Assembly (NCBI GenBank): GCA_034423575.1
Contig: DAOUIF010000081.1
Coordinates: forward strand, 1-64,000
Reading direction: 5' to 3'
Length of the DNA stretch: 64,000 bases
DNA from: Bin87 sp034423575
Lineage (GTDB): Bacteria > Chloroflexota > Dehalococcoidia > Lucifugimonadales > UBA3495
The notes beneath the pieces were generated by a model, which was not told the origin of the DNA, made no database searches, and saw only the letters and a program-made list of their open reading frames with translations. Every line of letters starts with the position of its first letter. The stretch's first letter is position 1. Position numbers and translations under genes: made by a program. Shown in pieces: positions 24,766 through 33,795 of the stretch.

Positions 24766-26814
24766 ATGGCCAACCGCCTGATCAACGAGACCAGCCCCTA
24801 CCTGCTCCAGCACGCCGAAAACCCCGTGGACTGGTACGCCTGGGGCGAGGAGGCCCTGGGCCGCGCCCGCAGTGAGGACCGTCCCATCCTGCTCAGTATC
24901 GGCTATTCCGCCTGCCACTGGTGCCACGTCATGGAGCGCGAATCCTTCGAGAACGAGGACATCGCCGCCTTGATGAACGACAATTTCGTCAACATCAAGG
25001 TGGACCGCGAGGAGCGCCCCGACCTGGACGCCGTCTACATGGAGGCGGTCCAGATGATGACCGGCAGCGGCGGCTGGCCCATGACGGTGTTCCTCACCCC
25101 CGAGGGCCATCCCTATTACGGCGGCACCTATTTCCCGCCCGAGGACCGGGGCGGCATGCCCGGCTTCCCCCGATTGCTCGCCGCCGCCAGCCAGGCCTAC
25201 CACACCAACAAGGGCGAGATCGACCGCGTCACCCGCCAGTTGTCCGAGCAGATGGGCCGCACCGGACAGATGCCCCGGGGCTTCACGCCGCTGACTACGG
25301 AAGTGATGCACAACGCCTACTCCCAACTCGCTACCCAGTTTGATCACCTCAACGGCGGGTTCGGCAGCGCGCCCAAGTTCCCCCAGCCCATGACCCCGGA
25401 GTTCCTGCTGCGCTACAACCGCCACGGCTTCAACGCCCGCGCCCTGGAGATGGTCGAGCTGACCCTCCAGAAGATGGCGTACGGCGGCATGTACGACCAG
25501 GTGGGCGGCGGATTCCACCGCTACTCCACCGACGCCTACTGGCTGGTTCCGCATTTCGAAAAGATGCTCTACGACAACGCCCTGCTCGCCCGCCTGTATC
25601 TCCACGCCTGGCAGGTTACCGGCAACCCGCTCTACCGCCGCATCACCGAGGAGACCCTGGACTACGTGCTGCGCGAAATGACCGATCCCGAAGGCGGCTT
25701 CTACTCCGCCCAGGACGCCGACAGCGAGGGAGTCGAGGGCAAGTTCTTCGTCTGGACCCCTGACGAATTGCGTCCCCTGCTGGGCGATGATGCCGACCTC
25801 GTAATGGGCTACTACGGTGTCACCGAGCGTGGCAATTTCGAGGGCTCCAACATCCTCAATGTCAGCACGCCGCTCGAAACGTACGCCAGTCAGCGCCGCG
25901 TCAGCGAAGCCGACCTGACCGCGGCCATTGCACGCGCCCGCGCCGTCCTCCTCGATGTGCGTGAGCAGCGCATCCACCCTCTCCGTGACGACAAGGTGCT
26001 CACATCGTGGAACGGCATGATGCTCCGCTCCTTCGCGGAAGCCGGCGCCGCCCTGGGCCGCGACGACTACCTGGATGCCGCCCGCGCCAACGCCGCTTTC
26101 CTGCTTGACACCATGCGCGACGAAAACCGTCGCCTTCTCCGCACCTGGCGCAACGGCGAGGCCAAGCTGAACGGCTACCTGGAAGACTACGCCTGCCTGG
26201 CCGATGGCCTGCTGGCTCTCCACGAGGCTACCCTGGAGCCCCGCTGGCTGCAGGAGGCCGTGTCCGTGGCCGACGGGATGATCGCCCTGTTCTGGGATGA
26301 TGCCGTGGGCGGGTTCTACGACACCGGCAGCGACCACGAAACGCTGGTGATCCGGCCCCGCGACGTGTTCGATAACGCCCAGCCCTGCGGCAGCTCCGTA
26401 GCCGCCGACGTGCTCCTGCGCCTGGCCGTCATCACCGGCAACGACGACTACTCGACGAAAGGCGCCACCCCGTTGCGAGCGATGCAGCAAATGCTGGGCC
26501 GCGCCCCGGCCGCCACCGGCCACTGGCTGGGTGCTCTCGACTTCTACGTCTCTCTGCCCCGTGAGATCGTCATCGTTGGTCCAGTGGAGGATTCCGTCAC
26601 CGCAGAAATGCTGAAAGCGGTGAGTGCGCGATTCATGCCCAACCGCGTCCTCGTCGGCGTAGCCGATCCCGCCAGCCCGCCGCTCGAGGACTCCCCGCTG
26701 CTGGAACAACGGATTATGCAGGACGGGCAACCCACCGCCTACGTGTGCGAAAACTACGCCTGCCAGCTCCCGGTCACCGATGCCGCGGCGCTGGCAGCCC
26801 AGCTCGCGTCGTGA
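24766..26814 (+). CDS. DUF255 thioredoxin-domain protein (YyaL/SPATA20-like)
   Basis: A 682-aa protein of the YyaL family. The N-terminal thioredoxin-like domain starts NRLINETSPYLLQHAENPVDW and carries SACHWCHVMERESFE with a CxxC pair; VDREERPDLDAVYM and FLTPEGHPYYGGTYFPP follow. The long C-terminal part is an (alpha/alpha)6-barrel-like region (YDQVGGGFHRYSTDAYWLVPHFEKMLYDNA is its signature, seen near residues 244-275). AGGAG precedes the ATG. Function is not established for the family. It follows the nested repeat directly. Confidence 0.88.
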   Translation: MANRLINETSPYLLQHAENPVDWYAWGEEALGRARSEDRPILLSIGYSACHWCHVMERESFENEDIAALMNDNFVNIKVDREERPDLDAVYMEAVQMMTGSGGWPMTVFLTPEGHPYYGGTYFPPEDRGGMPGFPRLLAAASQAYHTNKGEIDRVTRQLSEQMGRTGQMPRGFTPLTTEVMHNAYSQLATQFDHLNGGFGSAPKFPQPMTPEFLLRYNRHGFNARALEMVELTLQKMAYGGMYDQVGGGFHRYSTDAYWLVPHFEKMLYDNALLARLYLHAWQVTGNPLYRRITEETLDYVLREMTDPEGGFYSAQDADSEGVEGKFFVWTPDELRPLLGDDADLVMGYYGVTERGNFEGSNILNVSTPLETYASQRRVSEADLTAAIARARAVLLDVREQRIHPLRDDKVLTSWNGMMLRSFAEAGAALGRDDYLDAARANAAFLLDTMRDENRRLLRTWRNGEAKLNGYLEDYACLADGLLALHEATLEPRWLQEAVSVADGMIALFWDDAVGGFYDTGSDHETLVIRPRDVFDNAQPCGSSVAADVLLRLAVITGNDDYSTKGATPLRAMQQMLGRAPAATGHWLGALDFYVSLPREIVIVGPVEDSVTAEMLKAVSARFMPNRVLVGVADPASPPLEDSPLLEQRIMQDGQPTAYVCENYACQLPVTDAAALAAQLAS

Positions 26815-26824
26815 CGAATTCCGT

Positions 26825-28222
26825 TCAAGCCCTTTGTGGCATCAGCCCGGCCTGCGTTACCGTCTCGCGGTTCACCGTGTCCGGAAGGCGGTAACGAGGC
26901 CAGAGGACGAATCCCAGCAGCACCAGCGCGCCGGCCATTACGGGGGCCAGGCGGATGCCCAGCGGGTTCTCCGCCGAATCGCCCAGCTGCAGCACCAGGC
27001 TCAGGAACAGCGGCGGCAGCGCGTAGGTAACCTTCTCGAAGAAGTTCTGCGTCGAGTAGAACATGGCCTCGCGACGTTCATCGCGCAGTATCGCATCGTA
27101 GTCCGCGATGTCGGCCGTCAATCCTTTGGGCAACAGGAACACCGCCGCCATCGGCATCCCGGCGATGAAAACCAGCGCCAGGCCCTGGGCCACCAGGTGT
27201 TCGGTCATGACCAGGCCCACCAGGCTCAGGAGCGGAAAAATCACCCCGCAGGCAACCAGGCAGATTCCGTAAATCCGCCGCTTGCTCACCGCGCCCGCGG
27301 AGAACAGCGCCCAGATAACCAGTCCGAACACGATTGCGCCGCCGATGACGCTGGTGGACATCCAACTGGACGCCGCGCCGTCCCGTTCCTGCTGCAGTAC
27401 GCCCACCGCAAAGAACGGTATCCAGCCCTGGAGCACCCCGACCCCCGTGGTGAACATCACGAACGTGGGCAAAAACGCCACGAATTGCGAATTCCGTAAC
27501 GTGTCCCGCAGGCCGTGCCAGAAGGGGACCTGTGCGGGGGTGATGTCCCGCGGGGCATGCTTCCATACCGCCGACAGCGAGACGTAGCGACAAAGGAAAG
27601 CCGACACCGCGAATATCGTCCCGGCGACCTGGAAGCCCAGCGCGTCCTTGATGTAGCCGCCCATCACCAGGCCCAGTCCTGCGCCGGCCACCGCGAACAG
27701 GAAGATGAAGCTCACCACTTGCATCCGGTCGCGCGCGGTCCGTGTCAGCTCGGGCACCAGCGCCTCCAGCGCCCCGCTGGACATCGTGGCCGCCGTGAAG
27801 AACAGCTCCAGCATCAGCACGAAGTAGACCATGTTCCACCAACTGTTCCCCTGGTCCGGCAGGAACCAGATCAGCGCCCCGAACGCTGCGTAGAACGGCG
27901 TGCTGAACATGATGAACGGAATTCGTCGCCCCCAGCGGCTCCGTGTCCGGTCGCTCCACCACCCGATCAGTGGATCCGTGAACGCGTCGATGAACCGGCC
28001 GGCGAAGATGAGCATTCCTGCCACCACCCGCGCGTCGATCTGATATCCCAGCAGGACCAAATCAGGCACTCGCGCCATGCCCTCTATTGCGGGAGGCGCC
28101 AGGAAGAACAACACCCACTGTTGCCGGAAATAGCCGATGGCCTGCAAGCCGATATGGTCGGCCGAAAAGAGCAGTTTATTCAGCAGCGGCAAACGGATCG
28201 CCGGCTGTTCTGGATCAGTCAT
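26825..28222 (-). CDS. MFS transporter, GPH (glycoside-cation symporter) type
   Basis: A 465-aa membrane protein with about 12 hydrophobic helices. The loop DPLIGWWSDRTRSRWGRRIPFI between helices 2 and 3 is the mark of the GPH family, which moves sugars or uronides with cations; related eukaryotic MFSD proteins carry lipids. The substrate is unknown. The only neighbour on this strand is absent; it converges on the DUF255 gene with 10 bases between. The start at 28222 is divergent from the icd leader. Confidence 0.8.
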   Translation of the reverse strand: MTDPEQPAIRLPLLNKLLFSADHIGLQAIGYFRQQWVLFFLAPPAIEGMARVPDLVLLGYQIDARVVAGMLIFAGRFIDAFTDPLIGWWSDRTRSRWGRRIPFIMFSTPFYAAFGALIWFLPDQGNSWWNMVYFVLMLELFFTAATMSSGALEALVPELTRTARDRMQVVSFIFLFAVAGAGLGLVMGGYIKDALGFQVAGTIFAVSAFLCRYVSLSAVWKHAPRDITPAQVPFWHGLRDTLRNSQFVAFLPTFVMFTTGVGVLQGWIPFFAVGVLQQERDGAASSWMSTSVIGGAIVFGLVIWALFSAGAVSKRRIYGICLVACGVIFPLLSLVGLVMTEHLVAQGLALVFIAGMPMAAVFLLPKGLTADIADYDAILRDERREAMFYSTQNFFEKVTYALPPLFLSLVLQLGDSAENPLGIRLAPVMAGALVLLGFVLWPRYRLPDTVNRETVTQAGLMPQRA

Positions 28223-28329
28223 TGCATCTCGTGCCGAGCGTCGAATTACGGCCGCAATGTATCACACTGCCGAAGGGTCGCAAGCGCGCGCTAATGGCCA
28301 ATCGGGTACCATTCGCATGTATTCGTGTG

Positions 28330-28376
28330 TATAATTTCTTCGGTTTTCCTGTGCCGGATGCTGCGCATCCGGTTTT
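28330..28376 (+). promoter_or_regulatory. Promoter -10 and leader hairpin upstream of icd
   Basis: TATAAT at 28330-28335 is followed, about 18 bases later, by the perfect hairpin 28354-28361/28365-28372 (CCGGATGC/GCATCCGG) and TTTTCC. The gene starts 80 bases after the hairpin. This could be an attenuator or the end of a short transcript. No riboswitch class is recognised in the rest of the leader. Confidence 0.45.
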
Positions 28377-28451
28377 CCGTTCGGGCCGGTAGTCCAACAA
28401 TCCTTGGCAACCCGCACGGGCCCGTGAAATCGACTTGCTAAGGAGGCGATC

Positions 28452-30680
28452 ATGGCAGAAGCCGCCAAGATCATTTACACCGAAACCGACGAGGCGCCGT
28501 TCCTGGCAACGCACTCGCTGCTGCCTATCCTGCAGGCATACACCAGGAGCTCCGGGATCCAGCTGGAGACCTGGGATATCTCGCTCTCGGGACGCATCAT
28601 TGCCAACTTCCCCGACAACCTGAGTGACGAGCAGCGAATCCCCGATTACCTGCGGATGTGCGGCGAGTTGTGCCTGCAACCGTCGGCAAACCTCATCAAG
28701 CTGCCCAACATCAGCGCCTCAATTCCCCAGTTGAAGGGCGCTATCGCAGAGTTGCAGGGTAAGGGTTACGACATACCTGACTATCCCGACCAGCCGGCCA
28801 ACGACGAAGAGCGTCAAATCTCGGCGCGCTACTCCCGCGTGATTGGCAGCGCCGTCAACCCGGTGATCCGGGAAGGCAACTCCGACCGTCGCTCATCCAA
28901 CGCGGTCAAGGAGCACGGCCAGCGCAATCCCCACCGGATGATGCAGGACTGGCCCGAAGTCTCCAAGACCCGTGTCGGACACATGACCGATGGAGACTTT
29001 TTCAGCAGCGAGGTGGCGGTAACCACCGCCGAGGCCGGGTCGGCCGCCATAGTTTTCACGGGCAGCGACGGGAGCGTGACCGAGCTCAAATCGGGCATAC
29101 CCATCCAGGCCGGCGAGATACTTGACTGCGCCGTCATGAGCGCAAAAGCTCTGCGTCAATTTTACGCCGACGAAATGGATAGGGCGAAGGCCGACGACAT
29201 CCTGCTGGGCCTGCACGTCAAGACCACCATGATGCGGGTATCGGACCCGATCATTTTCGGGCACCTTGTCTCGGAATTCTTCAAGGACGTATTCGAAAAG
29301 CACGGCGAGGCCCTGGCCCAGGTGGCGGTGGACCCCGACAACGGCGTCGCGGAACTGTTGACGAAGATCCAGGATTTGCCGGAAGCGAAGCGGGCAGAGA
29401 TCGAAGCTGACATTCAGGCGTGTTACGACAACCGTCCCGATTTGATGATGGTGAACTCCTACCGGGGCATCACCAACTTGCACGTGTCCAGCGACACCAT
29501 CATCGACGCCTCTATGCCCGTGGTCATCCGCGACGGCGGACGCACCTGGGGCCCCGACAACGAGTTGCACGACACCCTCGCCCTCATCCCCGACCGGTCC
29601 TACGCCACCATCTACCAGGCGGCCATTGAAGACTGCCAACAGCACGGCGCCCTCAACCCCGCAACCCTGGGCAGCGTTGCCAACGTGGGTCTCATGGCTC
29701 AGGCTGCCGAGGAGTACGGCTCCCACGACAAGACCTTCGAGGCACCCGGCAACGGGACCATCCGTGTCGTCGACGCGTCCGGCTCCACCCTGATGGAGCA
29801 GAGCGTGGAGACGGGCGACATCTTCCGCATGTGCCAGACCAAGGACATTCCGATCCAGGACTGGGTCAAGCTGGGTGTCACTCGCTCCAGGCTCACGGGG
29901 CAGGCGGCTATCTTCTGGCTCGATGCCAACCGCGCCCATGATGCCGAGCTTATCAAGAAGGTGGAGCAATACCTGCCGGAGCATGACACCTCCGGGCTCG
30001 ACATTAGCACCATGCCTCCCCTGGAGGCCATGAAGGCTACTATTGCCCGCAGTCGGGCCAGTCAGGACACCATCGCCGTAACGGGCAACGTCCTGCGCGA
30101 CTATCTCACCGACCTGTTCCCCATCCTGGAGCTAGGCACCAGCGCCAAGATGCTCTCGGTGGTTCCCCTGCTGAACGGCGGCGGAATGTTCGAGACCGGC
30201 GCCGGCGGCTCCGCTCCCCGGCACGTCCAGCAATTCGTCGAGGAAGGACACCTGCGCTGGGACTCGCTGGGCGAATTCTGCGCCCTCGTTGCTTCATTCG
30301 AGCACTTCGGAGAGGTGTACGACAACGACGGCGCCCGGCTGCTCGCGGAAACGCTGGACCAGGCCATCGGCGAGCACCTGGAGCACCAACGGAATCCGTC
30401 GCGGCGTGTGAACGAACTCGACACCCGCGGCAGCCACTTCTATCTGGCCCTCTACTGGGCGCAGGCCCTGGCCAACCAGGACAAAAACCCTGAGTTGAAA
30501 TCTACCTTCGCCCAGGTCGCCCGCCAGATGACCGAAAACGAGGACCAGATCATCCAGGAGCTGATCGATTGCCAGGGCCAGCCCATGGACATCGGCGGCT
30601 ACTACCGTCCGGACAACGACATGTCAGCCAGGGCCATGCGCCCCAGCGCCACCCTGAACGCCATCGTGGACGCCATCTAG
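28452..30680 (+). CDS. icd: Isocitrate dehydrogenase, monomeric NADP type
   Basis: TCA-cycle enzyme converting isocitrate to 2-oxoglutarate with NADP. The length of 742 aa and the motifs EGNSDRRSSNAVKEHGQRNP (substrate-binding loop), HVKTTMMRVSDPIIFGH and GTSAKMLSVVPLLNGGGMFETGAGGSAP are those of the monomeric form, unrelated in size to the common 420-aa dimer. A strong AAGGAGG lies before the ATG. mdh follows 34 bases later, probably in one transcript. Confidence 0.95.
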   Translation: MAEAAKIIYTETDEAPFLATHSLLPILQAYTRSSGIQLETWDISLSGRIIANFPDNLSDEQRIPDYLRMCGELCLQPSANLIKLPNISASIPQLKGAIAELQGKGYDIPDYPDQPANDEERQISARYSRVIGSAVNPVIREGNSDRRSSNAVKEHGQRNPHRMMQDWPEVSKTRVGHMTDGDFFSSEVAVTTAEAGSAAIVFTGSDGSVTELKSGIPIQAGEILDCAVMSAKALRQFYADEMDRAKADDILLGLHVKTTMMRVSDPIIFGHLVSEFFKDVFEKHGEALAQVAVDPDNGVAELLTKIQDLPEAKRAEIEADIQACYDNRPDLMMVNSYRGITNLHVSSDTIIDASMPVVIRDGGRTWGPDNELHDTLALIPDRSYATIYQAAIEDCQQHGALNPATLGSVANVGLMAQAAEEYGSHDKTFEAPGNGTIRVVDASGSTLMEQSVETGDIFRMCQTKDIPIQDWVKLGVTRSRLTGQAAIFWLDANRAHDAELIKKVEQYLPEHDTSGLDISTMPPLEAMKATIARSRASQDTIAVTGNVLRDYLTDLFPILELGTSAKMLSVVPLLNGGGMFETGAGGSAPRHVQQFVEEGHLRWDSLGEFCALVASFEHFGEVYDNDGARLLAETLDQAIGEHLEHQRNPSRRVNELDTRGSHFYLALYWAQALANQDKNPELKSTFAQVARQMTENEDQIIQELIDCQGQPMDIGGYYRPDNDMSARAMRPSATLNAIVDAI

Positions 30681-30714
30681 CCATCCCCAAATCAATCGGA
30701 GGACCATCCACCAA

Positions 30715-31659
30715 ATGCGAAGCAAAGTTACCGTCGTCGGCGCCGGCAATGTCGGCGCCACGACCGCCCAGCGGATCCACCAGCTCGGCTATGCCGACGT
30801 GGTTCTCGTTGACGTTGTTGAGGATCTGCCCCAGGGCAAAGGCCTCGATATGCTCGAATCCGGCCCGGTGATCGGATCCGACGCCGTGATTACGGGTTCC
30901 AACGGGTACGAGGAAACCGCCGGTTCCGATGTCGTAGTAATCACCGCCGGCATTGCCCGCCGGCCCGGCATGAGCCGCGACGATTTGCTGCTCACCAACA
31001 TGCGGATCACCTCCGCTGTCACTGAGGAGGTTGTCCGCCATTCTCCCGATAGCATCATCCTGGCGGTGACCAACCCGCTGGACGCCATGGTGCAGAACGT
31101 TTTCCAGACCTCCGGCTTCCCGCGCAACCGCGTGTTCGGGATGGCCGGCGTACTGGACACCGCCCGGTACCGCACGTTCATCGCGCAGGAACTCGACGTC
31201 TCCGTCGATGACGTTCAGGCCATGGTGCTGGGTGGGCACGGCGACGACATGGTCCCGCTGGTCCGCTACACCACGGTGGGCTGCATACCTCTCACGGAAT
31301 TGCTGTCGCAAGATCGCATTGACTCCATCGTGCAGCGCACGCGCGACGGCGGCGGCGAGATCGTCGCCCTCCTCAAGCAGGGCTCGGCCTTCTACGCCCC
31401 CTCCGCGGCCATCACGCAGATGGTCGAAGCGATCCTGCTGGACCGCAAGCGGATCCTACCGGGCTGCGCCTATCTGGAAGGCGAATACGGCATCAACGGC
31501 CTTTGCGTCGGTGTGCCGGTCAAGATCGGCGCCGGCGGCATGGAGAAGGTGATCGAGATCAGTCTCACCGACGACGAAAAAGCGGCGTTGCAGTCTTCCG
31601 CCGCTTCGGTTCAGGAACTGGTCGACGTCATGGCCAAAGCCAGGGAGGAAGCAGAGTAG
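30715..31659 (+). CDS. mdh: Malate dehydrogenase, LDH-like type
   Basis: Oxidises malate to oxaloacetate with NAD. The 314-aa protein has the Rossmann VTVVGAGNVGATTAQ, an Asp at the end of strand 2 (VLVDVVEDLPQGKGLDM) fitting NAD, VVITAGIARRPGMSRDDLL, the VTNPLDAMV loop, and the catalytic His in VLGGHGDDMVPL. The arginine of the active-site loop (ARRPGMSRDD) fits malate over lactate. GGAGG is upstream. Paired with icd and, 4 kb on, with sdh genes. Confidence 0.93.
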   Translation: MRSKVTVVGAGNVGATTAQRIHQLGYADVVLVDVVEDLPQGKGLDMLESGPVIGSDAVITGSNGYEETAGSDVVVITAGIARRPGMSRDDLLLTNMRITSAVTEEVVRHSPDSIILAVTNPLDAMVQNVFQTSGFPRNRVFGMAGVLDTARYRTFIAQELDVSVDDVQAMVLGGHGDDMVPLVRYTTVGCIPLTELLSQDRIDSIVQRTRDGGGEIVALLKQGSAFYAPSAAITQMVEAILLDRKRILPGCAYLEGEYGINGLCVGVPVKIGAGGMEKVIEISLTDDEKAALQSSAASVQELVDVMAKAREEAE

Positions 31660-31697
31660 CTCTGTACTCACCCAAGCAGCGCAAGCAAAGTAGAACT

Positions 31698-31720
31698 GGG
31701 GCGGGTGAACAACCCGCCCC
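31698..31720 (+). terminator. Hairpin after mdh, probable terminator
   Basis: A 9-bp stem, 31698-31706/31712-31720 (GGGGCGGGT/ACCCGCCCC), has a 5-base loop but only a weak T run after it. It lies 38 bases after mdh. Its sequence is nearly the same as the hairpin at 33743. Confidence 0.5.
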
Positions 31721-31779
31721 TGCGTCGTTCTCCGCTATGTATAATGAAATCAAGATCACACGAGCGACGGGAGGCTAGC

Positions 31780-33075
31780 ATGACCCAACGAACACCACTC
31801 GAACGGGATCTCCTGGAGAAAGCCGCCCAATATTTCCCCGGCAGTGGTACCGGGAACACCACCTATCCGGATGGGCTGAAGTTCCTGGTCCGAGAGGGCA
31901 AGGGCGGCCGCATCTGGGACGTATCCGGCAACGAGTACGTGGACTGGTTGATGGGTTCCGGCCCGATGATCCTGGGGCATGCTCATCCCGCAGTGACCGA
32001 CGCCGTCCTGTCCGCCGTCAGCCGCGGCTCGACGTTTTTTACCACCAACGATCAGGCCGTCCTGCTGGCCGAGGAGTTGGTAGACGCGGTTCCCTGCGCT
32101 GAACAGGTTCGCTTCACCACCAGCGGCACCGACGCATGTTTCCAGGCCATGCGGGTAGCGCGGGCGTACACCGGCAAGGAAAAGATCCTCAAGTTCGAGG
32201 GCGGTTACCACGGCACCAGCGACTACGCCATGATGTCTGTCTTCGCCTCGGCGGCGGTGGAGTTCCCGCAAGCGGAAGCCAACACCGCCGGAATTCCCAA
32301 AGCTCTCAACGACCTGATGCTCGTGTCCCAGTTCAACGACCTGGACACCACCGCCGCCATCCTGTCGGCGCACAAGGACGAGATAGCCGCCGTGATAGCC
32401 GAACCGCTGCAACGCACCATCGCCCCCGAACCGGGTTTCCTGGAGGGTCTGCGCAAGATCACCAGGGACGCCGGCGTGCTGCTGATTTTCGACGAAATCG
32501 TGACTGGATTCCGCCTGGCCTACGGCGGGGCCCAGGAATACTACGGTGTAACCCCCGATATGTGCACGGTGGGCAAGATCATGGGCGGCGGCTACCCCCT
32601 GGCGGCCCTCATGGGAACCTCCGAGGTGATGTCAGTCTATGACCGCGCCGCCGTTTCTGCGGACGATTATGTTGACCAGATCGGTACGCTGAACGGCTTC
32701 CCGATTGCCTGTGCCGCCGGCCTCGCTACGCTGGCGGAACTGCGCGCCGAGGGTGCCTACAACCGCCTGCGCGACGTGGGCGGGCGCATCCGTTCAGCCC
32801 TGGTTGACGCCTGCGAAGCGGAAGGTTTCGCGGTGCAGAGCGTCGGCGAGGACGCGATCTTCGACATCTACTTCGCCGAGCACCCGGTCAGGAATTTCCG
32901 AGACGGGTTGGCCGCTGACGGGCAGCCCCTGGCGCGGCTTAACGCGGGACTCCTGGAGCGTGGAATCCTCAAATCGTGGCCGCAGAAGTTTTACCCTTCG
33001 ATGGCGCACACCGACGCCGACATCGAGAAAACCGTCGGGGCCATTTGCGAGGTGGCGCCGATGCTCCGTGATTAA
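31780..33075 (+). CDS. Class III aminotransferase, glutamate-1-semialdehyde-mutase-like
   Basis: A 431-aa PLP enzyme close to glutamate-1-semialdehyde 2,1-aminomutase (HemL). Segments are YFPGSGTGNTTY, VDWLMGSGPMILGHAHP, FTTSGTDACFQAMRVARAYTG, KFEGGYHGTSDYAMM, FDEIVTGFRLAYGGAQEYYGV and the PLP lysine in VGKIMGGGYPLAAL. HemL-like subgroups also include other omega-aminotransferases, and no other haem gene is adjacent, so the substrate is open. GGGAGG precedes the ATG at 31780. Its stop overlaps the stop of the next, convergent gene. Confidence 0.83.
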   Translation: MTQRTPLERDLLEKAAQYFPGSGTGNTTYPDGLKFLVREGKGGRIWDVSGNEYVDWLMGSGPMILGHAHPAVTDAVLSAVSRGSTFFTTNDQAVLLAEELVDAVPCAEQVRFTTSGTDACFQAMRVARAYTGKEKILKFEGGYHGTSDYAMMSVFASAAVEFPQAEANTAGIPKALNDLMLVSQFNDLDTTAAILSAHKDEIAAVIAEPLQRTIAPEPGFLEGLRKITRDAGVLLIFDEIVTGFRLAYGGAQEYYGVTPDMCTVGKIMGGGYPLAALMGTSEVMSVYDRAAVSADDYVDQIGTLNGFPIACAAGLATLAELRAEGAYNRLRDVGGRIRSALVDACEAEGFAVQSVGEDAIFDIYFAEHPVRNFRDGLAADGQPLARLNAGLLERGILKSWPQKFYPSMAHTDADIEKTVGAICEVAPMLRD

Positions 33076-33707
33076 CATGCCATTGGGTCTCTCTGGAGCG
33101 GCATCGTGTCGACCCTGTACACGTGGGATCCAGTGAAGCTTTCCCTGACGAACAGCGCTTGACCGGGATATCGTTCCCGTATTTCTCGCTCGAAATCTAT
33201 CAGCGTCTCGTCCAAGCGGCGATGCAATTCACAGCCTAGCCCGTATAGGAAATCGAGGTCCCCATCCGACGGGCGAGGACCCCTTTCGACTTCGGGGCCG
33301 ACCTTGCAGCCCAACACGTCGCAACCAGCAGCTACGCATGCAGCGTTGGGAACGTCGGGACATTGATGTTGGCGCGGGTATCGGCCAATCTCGCTGCTGC
33401 TCCGCACTGTGTAGGCAAACGAACTGTGGGTTTCTCCGGGTTCATATGATGTAGTGGCCAAGATGTTGACCGCCACATAATCCAGAGTACGCGGGTTAAC
33501 GATGATGAAGTCGTAGCCGTCACGGTAAGGTTCTGCGTTGGGGAATATCCTAGCGCTGTGGTGGAGGGATGTCGCCTCATTGGGTACGATAGCGAATTCG
33601 ACCCGGAGTTCCCGGCTGGCTAAGCCGTCATCGGGTTGCAGGTCCAAGTTGACGACATATCGGGCGACGGTGTAAGGGCGCTTTAGGGCTACGAAAGACA
33701 TGGACAT
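33072..33707 (-). CDS. Hypothetical protein, family not recognised
   Basis: A 211-aa soluble protein, no signal peptide or membrane segment. Visible features are an N-terminal strand-rich part (TVARYVVNLDLQP, ELRVEFAIVPNE), a cysteine cluster in the middle (QCPDVPNAACVAAGCDVLGC) that could bind metal, and a charged helical C-terminus. AGGAG lies nine bases before the ATG. Base composition is about 53% G+C, lower than its neighbours, so recent transfer is possible. It sits alone between the aminotransferase and the sdh genes. Confidence 0.65.
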   Translation of the reverse strand: MSMSFVALKRPYTVARYVVNLDLQPDDGLASRELRVEFAIVPNEATSLHHSARIFPNAEPYRDGYDFIIVNPRTLDYVAVNILATTSYEPGETHSSFAYTVRSSSEIGRYPRQHQCPDVPNAACVAAGCDVLGCKVGPEVERGPRPSDGDLDFLYGLGCELHRRLDETLIDFEREIRERYPGQALFVRESFTGSHVYRVDTMPLQRDPMAC

Positions 33708-33742
33708 GACGATGCGCTCCTTTTTGAAAGCGTATTAAGAAC

Positions 33743-33770
33743 GGGGCGGGTTGGCAACCCGCCCCATTTT
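33743..33770. terminator. Terminator between sdh genes and the hypothetical gene
   Basis: A 10-bp stem, 33743-33752/33756-33765 (GGGGCGGGTT/AACCCGCCCC), has loop GGC and is followed rightward by ATTTTTATCC and leftward by GTTCTT. It lies after the last sdh gene on the minus strand. Confidence 0.65.
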
Positions 33771-33795
33771 TATCCCTCGATATTCCGCTGCGGAC

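Noticed and set aside
24679..26730. 683-aa minus-strand ORF opposite the DUF255 gene
   Set aside because: Antisense shadow; no motifs and rich in His, Gln, Gly, Val as expected from reverse reading of a GC-rich gene.
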